DNA of 64,000 bases from Bostrychus sinensis. Taxonomy: Eukaryota; Chordata; Actinopteri; Gobiiformes; Eleotridae. Shown piece after piece: positions 48,231-60,469 of the stretch. Positions within the stretch are counted from its first letter, which is position 1; each line of letters starts with the position of its first letter. Position numbers and translations under genes: made by a program. The notes below the pieces were generated by a model. That model did no database searches. It was not told where the DNA came from and saw only the letters and a program-made list of their open reading frames with translations. The DNA lies in contig CM036239.1 in the NCBI GenBank assembly GCA_020698575.1, positions 11,493,263 to 11,557,262 on the forward strand, in the 5' to 3' direction.

Positions 48231-49334
48231 AAAAAGCGGATAAAATAAAGTTAAAATAAATGATTAAAACATCAGCGAGACATTGAGCACTCACTGTTAA
48301 ATGGCCTCCGACTTTAGTACAGGAGAAGGCATATCAGAGTATGATAAAAGTTTAGGGTTAACGGGTGAGCATTATTGTTTAGAAAAAGACATTCTGAAAG
48401 GTTATTACTTTGGTTCATCTGCTAACCAGAGGATATGGCTCTCATGTTGGTGGCATTGTGCACTGTGTGGATTATTATGCCAGTCTGAAAGAAGCCTCTC
48501 CAGCTGCAATGAGCCCATTATTCCAACATTATTCCATGGCAGCTACTGTCTCATTCATCTTCACCTCAATTAGTCCGTTACAAAACATCAGAAAGACACA
48601 AAGTCCAAGTGCAGATATTAATCTCAAGAGCCAAGGCATTAGCTTGTGTAACAGTGTCTGCATAATGTGTTTGAAATAACATTTTTCAAATTTAATGACT
48701 TCTTCTTTGATACATGGCACTTCTGTCCTTCACAAAGCCTCAGGGACATGTGATGTGAATTTGGTTCACATCTGTGAGTGTGTGGTGACTGACAGGAACA
48801 TCCTAAAGGGGCTGGAAAGTGTCCAAAATGGAACCTCAAACAGATGTCCCAAGCCCAGCACTTATGAATGGTGTTCATAGAGGAAAATATAAAGTTATGG
48901 CCCAATTTACTTTGGTAAAAATAAGTCATTCGCTCCTCAGAAATCTCCATATATGTACAAAATTAATTGGAAAACCCTCAAAGACTTTAAGGCCTATTCT
49001 TGTGCTAATTTAAATGGCCATTTAATCTAATCAATTCAGTCTGCATGACTGTGCTTTTGTGAGCCTGCAAGACGTCGTGTCCAGTGGAAATGGTAGTCAC
49101 TTCAAAAATGGAGGCAGTATCCAAGTAACAAATCCTCAGGATTATAAGGAACCCCCTAGTACCTGGTGACTGTCCTTTACCTTTAGGTACTGCCTGGGTG
49201 TGCCATTGAATGACTGTGAATGTTGATAAAGTTCCCACCTAATGTTGTAAAGACGTGATGCAGAATAATTGCTCCACTGATGAATGGATGGATGTTCATT
49301 CCCACAGCAAGCCTTTTAAATGTTATTTATTTCA
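48231..49334. other. TRHDE 5' flank, no recognised feature
   Basis: AT-rich sequence after the CpG-rich block. Open frames of 60-100 codons on both strands have no domain, and I see no repeat motif. Confidence 0.4.
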
Positions 49335-49510
49335 GCAGTGGAAAGTTACATTTACCCAAGTAATTTACTTGTGTACAATTTTGGAAGACTTTTTTTTACT
49401 TTTACTGAAGTAATAATTTTGTTGAATACTTTTGCTCCTACTTGAGTAATATTATTATTGAAGAAACTTGAGTTTTACTTGAGTACTGATTTTGAGTACT
49501 TCTTTCACGG
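49335..49510. repeat. ACTTTTACTT-rich interspersed repeat
   Basis: AGTTACATTTACCCAAGTAA, TTTACTTTTACTGAAGTAA and TTTTACTTGAGTACTG are phrases of a very common fish repeat, opposite in orientation to the copy at 39690-39985. Confidence 0.5.
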
Positions 49511-50212
49511 GTGATTTGGTGTGCGGTGCTTGGTGGGAGTTATACTCGTGCAATCTAATCTGGAGAGTGTCATTACCTCAAACAGAGTCCAGTGTTTGAA
49601 CACTTGTCCTCTACTCTGCAGACATTTCTCTCATGCTCAATAAACACTTAAGTTCTCCTCCCAACTCTTAACAGAATTTTATCTCATTTCTATTCATGAT
49701 CATCACAACGCTGAGTCTGATGAATAATTCTTGTATATATTTTGCGTTGCTTTGCATGAACAGACTGTACATGTGACACAGTGACTGCAGCGGAACTGAA
49801 ATATTGACCGATTCAGTCTCATGTTAGTGAGCTACAGTGTGTGTGTGGCTATGAGCACTAATCCGCCAACGTCATTCACTGGCATGCTCCTCAGATTTAC
49901 TGTATACCCCTCTGCCTATAGTCTGACCGCTATCACTCCACATATTTGTCAGGTTGTGCTGGTGAAAAATAGACCAAATATTGGCACTATATTTTTATAA
50001 AAATGCCTCAGGTTGAGGAAAAAAAGTAATTGTGAATGCATTATTTAATAAATTGTTATGGCTGGATAAGCAGGAAAATAACTACTTGCAGTTTAATAAA
50101 TTCCATTTATCTTGCATAAATAACTTTTTTTAGTTGTGTTTTTTTGGAAAATACAAACAAGGGAAATCTGCTCCTCTTAGCCACAACAAATCATCCCAAT
50201 GTTTTAATGCCA

Positions 50213-50275
50213 CAACCTTCTCCATTTATCCAGGCTTGGGACCAGCACAGGGCAATCGCCAGATGTTTGACAAGA
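50213..50275 (+). repeat. Fragment of the ACGCCAGATGCCCTTC repeat family
   Basis: CCATTTATCCAGGCTTGGGACCAGCAC matches the part that follows the GATGCCCTTCCTGA block in this fish repeat, as I know it. Confidence 0.45.
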
Positions 50276-50479
50276 TAAAAACCTTTGAGCTATAATTTGG
50301 CCTGACTGGATTTATTAGAAAGGACAGTGAAGTGTTCAAATCATGGAAGAGAGCAGGGAGAGACATTTGGCAAATGGTTGGAGACTCAGATCCGAATCCA
50401 CGATGGGCGGTCTGTAGTCGTTCTGTAAAAGCACCGCTTGATCATAGCGACAGATCTTTACTGCAACAAAGACAATATC

Positions 50480-50950
50480 TTTCAAAAGTAGAAGCACTCA
50501 GAGAGCACAGACCTCCGCTAAGCCAAATGGTCACTCACCTGAGAAAAACCCCTAAAGGCCTGGCTCTAACTCAGTAAGTATTAAAGATACATCAAATCTG
50601 TGAACATACTCCAGGAAGAGAAAAAACCTCTCCTTTCATTTGGCGTTATTTGCAAGTGTGTAGCTACATTTGTTGCTGTGCAAAATCCAATTTCATGTAC
50701 CCCTTATATTTATAACCTTCTGGATCACCAGAACCAGAATATCAACATGATCCAGGTCAAACTATGACAGATTATAACATCTTCTATGATGTTGTAAATG
50801 TTTACCAGTGATTCTGGGCATTATTTGTTGAGTTAGAAGCTCTAATGGCAAAATTAGCCCCATCTCCCCATAGTAAAGAATCCTTTAAAGAACTTTTCGA
50901 GTTATGTTGCTAACAAACAGACAGACAGACAAACCAGCTCCGCCGAAAGC
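50480..50950 (-). repeat. Interspersed repeat with GGCGGAGGTCTGTGCTC-type end
   Basis: GCACTCAGAGAGCACAGACC then TCCGC, and 400 bp on CATCTCCCCATAGTAAAGAATCC, then GTTATGTTGCTAACAAACAGAC. These are phrases of a frequent fish repeat whose opposite strand begins GCGGAGGT. A related start lies at 61795-61860. No class assigned. Confidence 0.5.
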
Positions 50951-52769
50951 GTAAAAATCTCTCAAATGTGCAATTTTCATACAATTTTTTTACATTTCTC
51001 ATTAATAATTTAGAATGTAATCATTTTATTACTAAATGGAAATGAAAAGTGTCTATGGAAATACAATTACTTTTCTCATGCAACAAAATGTGTCTGGTGT
51101 AAAACAATAAAAAAAAATACTTTTACTAATACTAAGCTGCTGGGTTGTTATGTTGGGTTGAGCGATTTTAGTTTCTTTTTTGTCTGTTATTGTAAAAAAA
51201 AAAAACATTGTTAAACCTGATTTGTGTCATGCCAAACAGTCTCTGCCTGTGTAATGATGGTCAGATGTCCCTAAAGGTGACAATAACAGACATCCATCTC
51301 ATCACCGTTTACACCGCCAGCTGTTTGACTGGCTATTGACCCAACCTGCAAACCATGGGATTGGCTATCACATGACCCATTAATTTTACAGTGTGTGTAA
51401 TGTGTCGACCCATCTGTCACACCGCGTGTATATTTAAATGTGTAAATGCATGTTCTCCACTACATATGGTAAAAGCATATATGTTTTGTCAGCTATATGT
51501 CCAGTTCAGTGGAGCTAAAAGGCTTTTTGTATCCATCTGTCAGCCGCCCTCGTGCCCAGAGCTCAGTCCAGTCAGGATACGGCTAAAATATGAGCTTCAA
51601 GGCACTAGAATACTCATAATTCACTCTGCTGATAAAAAAAAAAAAATGTTTTTGAATGAAGCAACCACATCTGCCCTTTTGGTTTTAGACCTTGTACTCA
51701 ACTAGTGATTGCAATTCAATGCACAATTTACCAACCACTAAAAATCCAATTATTGTATCTAATTAAAAGAAAGTGAGCCTAGCTTGGGAGTTATTAAAGT
51801 GCTCACAGAGAGAATGTATATTTTTACATGTGCACATTAACTAGGCCCTGTGGAAGCATAATCATACAGCAAAGGCGCAAAGACTATTAGCACAAGGGCA
51901 TCTCTTTTACGTGCTATTGCCTGTTATGTTTTTAGATTTAGATTTATTAAAGATTCGCTTGGAAGGAGATAACATACAATTTGAAACCTGAAATGCGTCA
52001 AGTGCAACATCATAAATAACAAAAACATAGCTAAAACATCACTAAAGTCATTGTAAATTATACCATAAAAGTCACCATCTAAGCATGAGGATAAAAGACA
52101 AGTCAAGTCATTTAGTCTAACCACTGTTGCTGTTGTTGAGTGTAGTAAGGTTTATTAAATTAGTTTGTTTTGATCTATGATGTGGGTGTGATTTTAGCTC
52201 CCTCATCACTTGTGACCAACCACACTCTTCAGCTCAATGAGGTCCACAGTCATTGGTTCTTGTTATTTTCGTTCTACTTCACAGAGAAGCATAGAAAGGA
52301 AGTAAACAAAAGCACTTATTTATGATACATAACATTCAAATTTCATATAAACACGCATACACACAGCAATATTCACAATGAAAAGTGCTGGCATTCATCA
52401 ATGATCTCCTGCATGTCCTCCTCTTGTTACTTGTTACCATCTTCCTCTCAAAGATGTGCATCTAGTTCATGAAAGGTGAACTGGTAAAAAAGTGCCCCTT
52501 GTGAATGAATGTGAAAGTTGTCTGCCTGTGTATGTGTGTCGGCTGGATATATTTCAAGGTGCATCCTGCAGGCCTATAGTTGGTTTTGGCTCCAGCAACC
52601 TGCAATTGGGGGAAACAAGTGAATAAAATACAGACAAAACTAAAGTTGCATCTATATAAATGTGTGAGTGTTACGGTAAAAATATATTCATTTAACTTTA
52701 AACAAATCTGTAATACACTAATTTGCTCATGGCAATGCACAGCTCGAGGTGATCATGCACACTCATATC
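50951..52769. other. 5' flank, no recognised feature
   Basis: AT-rich, with A-tracts at about 51195 and 51636. No gene, RNA or named repeat was seen. Confidence 0.35.
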
Positions 52770-52777
52770 CTATAGGC

Positions 52778-53408
52778 CAATGGTTCCCAACCTTTTTGGT
52801 TTTGTGTACCCCCAGTACCTGATTTAGTCTGGGTTTTTAGTCCTGGTTTAGCCAAAGTTTAGTCCTGGTTTGATCTGATTTAGACCTAGTTTCTTCCTGG
52901 TTTTGTCCTGGTTTGGACCTGGCTTAGTCCCGATTTAGTTTTCTTTTGGTTTTGGCATGGTTTAGACCCAGTTTAGTTCTGGTTTAGACCTTTTTTGTTC
53001 CTGGTTTTGTCCTGGTTTATTGCTGGTTGAGTTCAATTCAATTCACCTTTATTGTCATTGCACAAGTACAACCAAATTTGCTGTGTGTCCTAGATAAAAA
53101 CAATAACAAAAATTTAAAAAATAGCTTAAAATAGAGTACGGTATCACTTGCGTACTATTCCATGCAATAATGCTTAGTGTCCATGATGACCAATAAAATA
53201 AAATTAGGTCACTGGTGTTGGCCACTGAGTTCTAGTTTAGTCCCTGTTTTGTCCATCTTTAGTGTGGGATCCTGGGTTAGTCCTGATCTAGGTTTATTTT
53301 AGTCTTTGGCCAAATATATAAAGCTACTATAAATGCTCATTTAACTTACCGCCTGCAATGTGCTTGTGTACCCTAAGGGCTCCCCGCACCCCTGATTGGA
53401 AAACACTG
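52778..53408. mobile_element. hAT element carrying the TAAACCAGGAC minisatellite
   Basis: The left end CAATGGTTCCCAACC and the right end, in reverse complement, CAGTGTTTTCCAATC agree at 11 of 15 positions. Flanks CTATAGGC (52770-52777) and CTAAAGGC (53409-53416) differ at one base, as for an 8-bp hAT duplication. The interior from about 52810 is degenerate GTCCTGGTTTA minisatellite, split by a retroposon tail at 53035-53225. No transposase. Confidence 0.8.
53035..53225 (-). mobile_element. Retroposon tail nested in the hAT element
   Basis: In reverse complement it ends GTGCAATGACAATAAAGGTG then AATTGAATTGAA, a LINE/SINE type 3' end with short tandem tail. TGAGTTC occurs immediately on both sides (53028-53034 and 53226-53232), a likely 7-bp target duplication. 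The minisatellite resumes after it. Confidence 0.65.
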
Positions 53409-53416
53409 CTAAAGGC

Positions 53417-54709
53417 TATACCAAGCTCCTATTAACCTATGTGACACATGTCCTTGTAATGTTGAAGGAAGCAGAAATCCCACAGAAATCCCCGACAGTG
53501 GAAAATGAACATGCCAGCTCCGAAAAAAAGGATACAGGGAACGTTAAATATTTACCAGCAACCTTTTTTATATTTCAAAAACATGCTGAAAATGTCAAGT
53601 TGTTGTGACGGGGAAAAGAAATTATTAAACAAAACATTTTAGTGGTGAGGCTCTCAACACATTCAGGAAAAGGCAAATATTTTAAGCTTCGAAAAATGAG
53701 TGAGTGGGTCATTGTGTCTAACTCTTTCATGGTGAACTTTGCAGCCTCTGGGGGCCACTGAAGGGACTTTAGAATATTAGTCTGTGTTTTATTGGACAAA
53801 GTCAATACACGCTTTCTTTCCAGACCCACATGTGCGGTCTCTCTGACATTGCACGGCCAATTAGAGTCCTATTTCAGCCAAGTGGATCAAGGTGGAAGGC
53901 AGCGGAGGGAGAAAGAGAACGGGTGAGAGAGAGAGAGAGGATCCTAAGTGGGCGGCACACTCTCCTGCCTCGGGGTAGATTGGTGTCAAGTGCAGAGAAC
54001 ACACACAGTGGGCAGAAAATGTAATGAATGTGTATTACTTGCTAGGAATGAAGACAGTGTGTGTGGTCAGTGCACTTGACACCAATCTAGCAAGCGGCGC
54101 AGCAACAGCCGGAGAAATAAAACAGAGAAGCATGTCAGACTAAAGCTGAACACAGAGATCCAAACATCAATATTTCAAATTCCTTGAAAGCACAAATCCA
54201 TCCATGATTTATGGTGGGCCTGCAATATATGGAGTGCACGCTTGATGTAAATACAAGCTGATGAAGGCTGTTGGTTTAGGATGTGTGGTAGACTTATGGG
54301 TACGTCTGCCTACTGTGAGGATACTTCACTACGTCCATGATGAATATACTTTACACTTTCCCTGTTTTAACTCTAGTTCATGATGGATCCATATATATCT
54401 GGTGAAGAAAGCAAAGTAACATAGCTCTTCGACTGCAGCCAAAAGCAAAGGTTTGATCATTTCAGGTCATTGCATTAAAAACCATCACATGTGTGTCAGT
54501 GCTGGACTGGGATGATCTGATTTCCTCAAGTTGCTGACGTTCCAGAAACATTTTGTTCCAGAACTAGCCCTGCAAATAACCTCAGTATCATGTCATAAGT
54601 TTGTGCCTTAAGGGTAGAAATTTACACAAAGGGACATCCATGTTAGGCTGAGATATTTTTCCTACTTTCTTAACTATTATCTTTGTTACTGTGAGTTCAT
54701 AATCTTTTT
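53417..54709. other. 5' flank, no recognised feature
   Basis: A short (GA)n-like run at about 53920-53938. The phrase GACACCAATCTAG near 54080 is nearly the reverse complement of AGATTGGTGTCAAG near 53976, a short inverted repeat about 100 bp apart. No gene was seen. Confidence 0.35.
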
Positions 54710-54714
54710 TTTTT

Positions 54715-54915
54715 TTTTTCAACCCCACCCCATTTGGTCCCAGGACTTTTTTTTAATACTACTACTATTTACTTGAATTATTTTAGTATTTATAAATTGA
54801 ACTCCACTGTATTTGCTGTATTTGTTGTGTTTAATGTTTTGTCTATGTGTCTTATCTTACTGCTCAAATGAATTGCCCCTGGTGGGATAAATAAACTCAT
54901 CTGAATCTGAATCTG
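54715..54915 (+). mobile_element. LINE 3' tail
   Basis: Ends AATTGCCCCTGGTGGGATAA, then ATAAACTCATCTGAATCTGAATCTGA. The 'CCCC..GGGATAAATAAA' form with a short tandem GAATCT tail is the common 3' end of fish LINE copies. There is no coding part. Confidence 0.55.
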
Positions 54916-57871
54916 AGGACCCTAAAAAACACTTTTTGGGAAATGCTTTGGACAGGATTCTAGTAGTTTAGACACATACGCTGCCACAGGGTTCACGCTT
55001 TATACTCAAAAATACATAGGAGAATGTATGTTAATTGAAATTTACCAGTCTTTTCCTTGAGGTGCAGACATCACAATAATGTGACTGGTTCTTTGCAGGA
55101 ATGGTCCTGGAACAACAACTAGAAAGATGTTCCTGGAACATAACAACATGATGAAATCAGACGGTTCACTTGATAGATGCTGCAGGCGTTGCAGAGTGAG
55201 TCCTGCTCCAGAAGTAAATATATTCACCTCGTCCAACATTTTCTTAATTTCTTTCTCAAGGCCATTTTGATCATTGTGTGACTGCAATATGATTAACTCA
55301 GAATAATCACCCATCTCTGAAAACAATTCACCATCACAGATAGCAAATAAATTAAAACAAGAGAAAAAATCTCAGAAATTTTGTCCATGCTTTCTTCATC
55401 ACATGCATGTGATTCAGAGTTACTCACAGTGCTGAGTACAGGCTTCTGTCCGATCTTAACCCCATACTAGCCTTCACTTTAAGAAGAAATCAATAGAAAA
55501 TAAATTTAATATTTTGTGGGCGAGCTGGTTCTGATACCGCCAGGCTTCTCTGTGTGATTTAGTCATTGGGTAGCTGTAAATTTACTAATATTTTGGAAAC
55601 TGAGGTCCAGTGTTGGTGTTGAATTTATCTGTGATTACACTGCAGTCCCATGTTGCTTGTTAAGTCATGGCATTGTCAGATTAATTATTTTAATACTGTA
55701 CTCTTGTGTTAGAAAATTTGGAAAGGATCTTCTATTAATTGCTTTTCTGACTCTGAGAGAGAGTAAAGTAAAAACTGAGACTTTTACTCAGGTTAATATA
55801 CTTTTTTTTTGTTATTTATTTCTTGATTTTTAGGTTTGACTTTAAAACAGTAAGTCTACAGTTGAACACAGGCACAGTGCCTGAGCTTCTGCGGGCAACG
55901 CGATAAAGAGATATCTGAATAAACTCTAATCTGTCTCCTGTCTGTGTAAGTGGTGTCAGTTTGTGGCAGGTCATCCCTAAAGCTCTTGTTGGATCAATGA
56001 AGTCTGTTGATGTTAGTCAGAGATTCAAGAGCACCACACAACAGAGGCAGCCTTCTGCACATACTCCGTGAATGGCACGTATCGACCGCAGAAGCAGCAA
56101 CTTAAAGTGAGCTTCTCAGTCTCTGTCTTTTATTGTCAGACGTTTTATCTTTGCGTTTGTTGTTTCTCTCTCTCTGTGTGTGTGTTATTGTTTTTTTTTT
56201 TCCATTTTTAGAAATTTGAGGTAGCTGTGTTTTAAAAATGAAGAGAAAAATAAAGATGCACATCTAGCATGATATATGTGAGAAACGTTAACAGCTTAGC
56301 TCATTTGCGTTGGAATATCCCAATGTCATGGCAATCTAAGAAGCTGCTTAGTTTGCTTAGATGCTTAATTGCTTGTTAAAAGCATTTATTAACTTTAAAT
56401 GCAGTTAAAAGCATAATGATTTCAAGCTAAAAATTAATTTATTTAAAAATCTACCAGATAAAAATAAAGCTTTGTAAAAAGTATGTTGCATTTATGTACT
56501 AATATGCATGTATTTGCTTGTTTAAAGGTTTTTCACCTCTTGAAATGGTGACTTTGACTGTCGATTACTGAAATGATCACTGACTACCAAATAAAGAGCG
56601 GGTCTGAGTGAAATCCTGGTAGGTTCTTCAAATGTGAGACCACTTTCCACTCAAGTGCAGGAGCAACCACAGCGACCTAGATGGTACTTGACACCTAATA
56701 ATAAGTGAAATTAGATCAGTCCGTCTGAATAAAAACCCTTTTTATTGCATGCAGATCTGCAGGAATAGTTGGTAATGGGCCAAGAAAGAAATTCTTTCTT
56801 TTTTTTTTTTTTTTTTGGACATAAAAAATCCTGGAATGTTTTAAAGATTGTATACTGTGAAGAGAGAGCTGCTAAATGCCAAACATGCCCTAATTTGTAT
56901 GTGCCTGTTATGCTTTAAAATGATGAAGGAACAGGAACAAGTGTGGCCCTCGGTGATACATTTTTGGACATCCATGTTTTGCAGTTCACAAAAATGTTTG
57001 AGCCTTAGCTCTCTGTGAAACTATAAATCAAATTAAAACCATTTTTACAACACATCATATGAAAATGGAATGGTGATATCATTTTTATCATTCAGTATCT
57101 CATTAGCAGGACGTAAATATGCATATATACATTTGCTGTGCTCCTTCACACCCCATTTCTAATTTGTCAGGTGTGTTTGAATATGTGTTTTATCTGCCAT
57201 ACTGGAGTTGTCAAACTGGTTTACAGTGGAGAGTGTGTCGCACCGTGTGACGCTGATTAAAAGTGAGAGCTTTTTGATTGCCTCGACCCTCCGTGGGATT
57301 ATTAGCATAACACACACATGCCGACGCACACACATGGAGTAATTGAGCATTTCTCTTCTACATTACATCTAACAGGATCCAATTCAGGAGCTCAGTGCCT
57401 TGCTAACAAACTAAGACTTAGCTGTTTACTCTCCTTATTTAAATTTATGCAAATGTGGTGAAGGGAAAGATGAATGAGGTTGTTTGTGTGTCCTGCTCAC
57501 GGTCATGTCAGAGCAACACTTGTTCTTTAAGCCTGCAGCATTTCCCTTTATGGCAAGGCACTACAGCTAAAAGCATTTTTTAATACATGACTTATTTCTG
57601 AGATTTTCGACTACTTTTCTCCTTTAACATGTAAAGGTTCACTAAAAAAATAATGAAAACGTCAAAATTACAGATAGAGCTGTTTAATTCATTACATTGT
57701 GCGGCTATAGATTACCATCTTCCACCACTTTCTTAAAATAAAGCTGAATGCATAAATTAAACCAGGAAGGCTGATTTCTTTTTCCCATCTACTCCCTATC
57801 ACCTGTTTGTCACTGTCAGCCAATCACAGCCTGCCACCTGCCTCTCAGCCAATCACCTCCATTCACACATA
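54916..57871. other. 5' flank, no recognised feature
   Basis: AT-rich. T-tracts at about 54706-54719 and 56794-56816, and a short (CT)(GT) run at about 56165-56190. A 94-codon minus frame at 55042-55326 has no domain. No gene or RNA was recognised. Confidence 0.35.
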
Positions 57872-58119
57872 AGGCGCTTTTCCACTGGGCAGAACAGTAC
57901 GGGACGTGTCAGTACGGGACGTCTTAGAATGGGTAGCCCCAAAACCTGCTGGTGTTTCCATGACTCTGTGTCCAGGAGACCGGCGTCTATTTCGTAAACA
58001 CTGACGTCACACAAGCACAACAAAAGTTCTGTTAATAAATGAAATAAAAAATGTGTTTGAAACTCACTTTCAAAACATGAAGGTACTGGTAACGTTCAAT
58101 AAAAAGATAAACATAAATC

Positions 58120-59402
58120 CTGGTGTGTCTGTGTGAGGCTAGTGCGCGTCTGTGTGAGGCTGGTGTGTGTCTGTGTGAGGCTAGTGCGCGTCTGTGTGAG
58201 GCTGTTGTGTGTGTCTGTGTGAGGCCGGTGTGTGTCTGTGTGAGGCTGGTGTGTGTCTGTGTGAGGCCGGTGTGTGACTGTGTGAGGCTGGTGTGTGTCT
58301 GTGTGAGGCCGGTGTGTGTCTGTGTGAGGCTGGTGTGTGTCTGTGTGAGGCTGGTGTGTGTCTGTGTGAGGCTGGTGTGTGTCTGTGTGAGGTTGGTGGC
58401 ATCTGTGAGGTTGGTGTGCATCTGTGTGAGGCTGGTGTGTGTCTGTATGAGGCTGGTGTGTGTCTGTGTGAGGCCAGTGTGTGTCTGTGTGAGGCTGGTG
58501 TGTGTCTGTGTGAGGCTGGTGTGTGTGTCTGTGTGAGGCCGGTGTGTGTCTGTGTGAGGCCGGTGTGTGTTTGTGTGAGGCTGGTGTGTGTCTGTGTGAG
58601 GTTGGTGTGCATCTGTGAGGTTGGTGTGCATCTGTGTGAGGCTGGTGTGTGTCTGTGTGAGGTTGGTGTGCATCTGTGAGGTTGGTGTGCATCTGTGTGA
58701 GGCTGGTGTGTGTCTGTATCAGGCTGGTGTGTGTCTGTGTGAGGTTGGTGTGTGTCTGTGTGAGGCCAGTGTGTGTCTGTGTGAGGCTGGTGTGTGTCTG
58801 TGTGAGGCTGGTGTGCATCTTTGTGAGGCTGGTGTGTGTCTGTGTGAGGCCGGTGTGTGTCTGTGTGAGGCCGGTGTGTGTCTGTGTGAGGCTGGTGTGC
58901 ATCTGTGTGAGGCTGGTGTGCTTCTGTGTGAGGCTGGTGTGTGTCTGTGTGAGGCTGGTGTGCGTCTGTGTGAGGCTGGTGTGCTTCTGTGTGAGGCTGG
59001 TGTGTCTGTGTGAGGCTGGTGTGCATCTGTGTGAGGCTGGTGTGCTTCTGTGTGAGGCTGGTGTGCGTCTGTGTGAGGCCGGTGTGTCTGTGTGAGGCCG
59101 GTGTGTCTGTGTGAGGCCGGTGTGTCTGTATGAGGCTGGTGTGTGTCTGTGTGAGGCTGGTGTGTGTTTGTGTGAGGCTGGTGTGTGTCTGTGTGAGGCC
59201 AGTGTGTGCCTGTGTAAGGCTGGTGTGCATCTCTGTGAGGCTGGCGTGTATCTGTGTGTGTCTGTGTGAGGCTGGTGTGTCTGTGTGAGGCTGGTGTGCA
59301 TCTTTGCGAGGCTGGTGTGTGTCTGTGTGAGGCCGGTGTGTGTGTGAGGCTGGTGAGTGGTGTGTGTCTGTGTGAGGTTGGTGTGTGTCTGTGTGAGGCT
59401 GG
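58120..59402. repeat. 21-bp minisatellite (TGTGTCTGTGTGAGGCTGG type)
   Basis: About 1.28 kb, around 60 tandem units of mostly 21 bp, with variants (GCATCTGTG, AGGCCGG, AGGTTGG) and some 18- or 23-bp units. Because 21 is a multiple of three, several frames stay open on both strands, giving false proteins of up to 401 codons (HTSLTQT on minus, CVCVRLV on plus). No start context, domain or codon signal supports coding. Confidence 0.95.
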
Positions 59403-59694
59403 AGCTAAAGCTGCATTCTCTTCAGTAAACAGGAGACTACTTCAGGTTTACTGCCAGCTTTAAGTGCATTAAATTCCCTTTTCTGCACCACTTTAACACA
59501 TTGGAATATGGCTGTTTATCACAAGGACAAGTATGTGTTTAATTTAAAAAAAAACATTTTCTCTTTTATTTCTGTCTTTTGGTTTGTTGTTTTTGGCTGA
59601 GTGAGGATTTTCTCTTGTCAAATCAACTTACAAAAGGCCCACTTCTAACTGTTCCAGAAGTTTAACTGACCCCACTGGGGAGGAGTGCCAAAAG

Positions 59695-60371
59695 TACTGT
59701 ATTTCCCAAACTATAAGTAGCTCCAAAATATATTTGCATCGGTCAAAAAATGCGTCATGAAGAGGAAAAAAACAAGGACCCGCAGTGTTTTTAAATAATA
59801 TAATTGATGTTTCAGTCACAAAAAGCTATAACCTTGTTTTAATGCCATTAATTTGATACAGAGAGAAGCAGCAGCGCACGAGTCATGTGACGCACACGCG
59901 GCTGTAATTGCAAAGACAGGTGATCTTTACCTGAGCACAGTGAGCTCCTCCTGCCCCACGTGGTGTAAGGTGAAGATTAATCCCATGACCGTTCTAGTTT
60001 TCAGCAGTTTGTTGCTTTTTCTGGTGTTACATTTGTGTTTGACCTGAAGCTCATTCATCTACAGTTCTCCTTTTGTTCACATGCGCCCCCTTCAGGCTAA
60101 TGTAGGTTTGTTTTAAAAAAAGTATTTAAAATATAAACTGAGCAAATGGTTTGTACAATGATGTATAGCCTAATATAGCGGTGTAGGGGTGTCCCATTTC
60201 TTAGGGGTGTATTGTCAGCCCTACCTCTTACCCCTCTGTTTTAAGGTCTAAGGGGAAGACGAAGGGTGAGGGGTAGAGGTAGGGGTAAAAATAAGAAATG
60301 GGATTGGGCCTAAGTCGCAGTACCAGCAAAACTCTGAAAAAAGTGTGACTTATAGTCTGAAAAATACGGTA
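59695..60371. mobile_element. MITE-like element with TACYGTATTT ends, nested
   Basis: Left TACTGTATTTCCCAAACTATAAGT, right in reverse complement TACCGTATTTTTCAGACTATAAGT. The terminal TA may be the target duplication. It lies inside the 57872-60469 element and contains a smaller palindromic element at about 60183-60312. Confidence 0.7.
60183..60312. mobile_element. Small palindromic element (GGGGTGTCCCATTTCTTA)
   Basis: GTGTCCCATTTCTTA on the left faces TAAGAAATGGGATTGGGCC on the right, across about 130 bp rich in AGGGGT. It is the innermost layer of the nest at 57.9-60.5 kb. Confidence 0.55.
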
Positions 60372-60469
60372 GAATGGTTTAAACTGCTTTTTTTGAGAAC
60401 TCTTTGGGAAGTGGAAACACCCCTATACCGCTCTGTCCCGCCCCGTTCTGACCGAGTGGAAAAGCGCCT

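Larger units (their letters stand above)
57872..60469. mobile_element. 2.6 kb DNA element with AGGCGCTTTTCCACT ends, enclosing a minisatellite
   Basis: The left end is AGGCGCTTTTCCACTGGGC then AGAACAGTACGGGAC. The right end, in reverse complement, is AGGCGCTTTTCCACTCGGTC then AGAACGGGGCGGGAC. The first 15 bases are perfect inverted copies and similarity continues. No clear target duplication (ACACATA / ACAGATA flanks are suggestive only). The interior holds the 21-bp minisatellite and another nested element; no transposase was seen. Confidence 0.7.

Noticed and set aside
47282..48294. Open frames of 99-131 codons on both strands
   Set aside because: Chance frames in CpG-rich DNA, overlapping each other on both strands, without domain.
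50332..50577. 81-codon plus frame
   Set aside because: Overlaps phrases of a known-style interspersed repeat; no domain.
55042..55326. 94-codon minus frame
   Set aside because: No domain and no supporting splice or codon evidence.
58096..59301. 401-codon minus frame (HTSLTQT repeats) and overlapping plus frames
   Set aside because: Products of a 21-bp minisatellite, open in several frames on both strands; no domain, start context or non-repeat sequence.
58120..59402. CRISPR array
   Set aside because: Units are contiguous with no unique spacers, and the genome is vertebrate.
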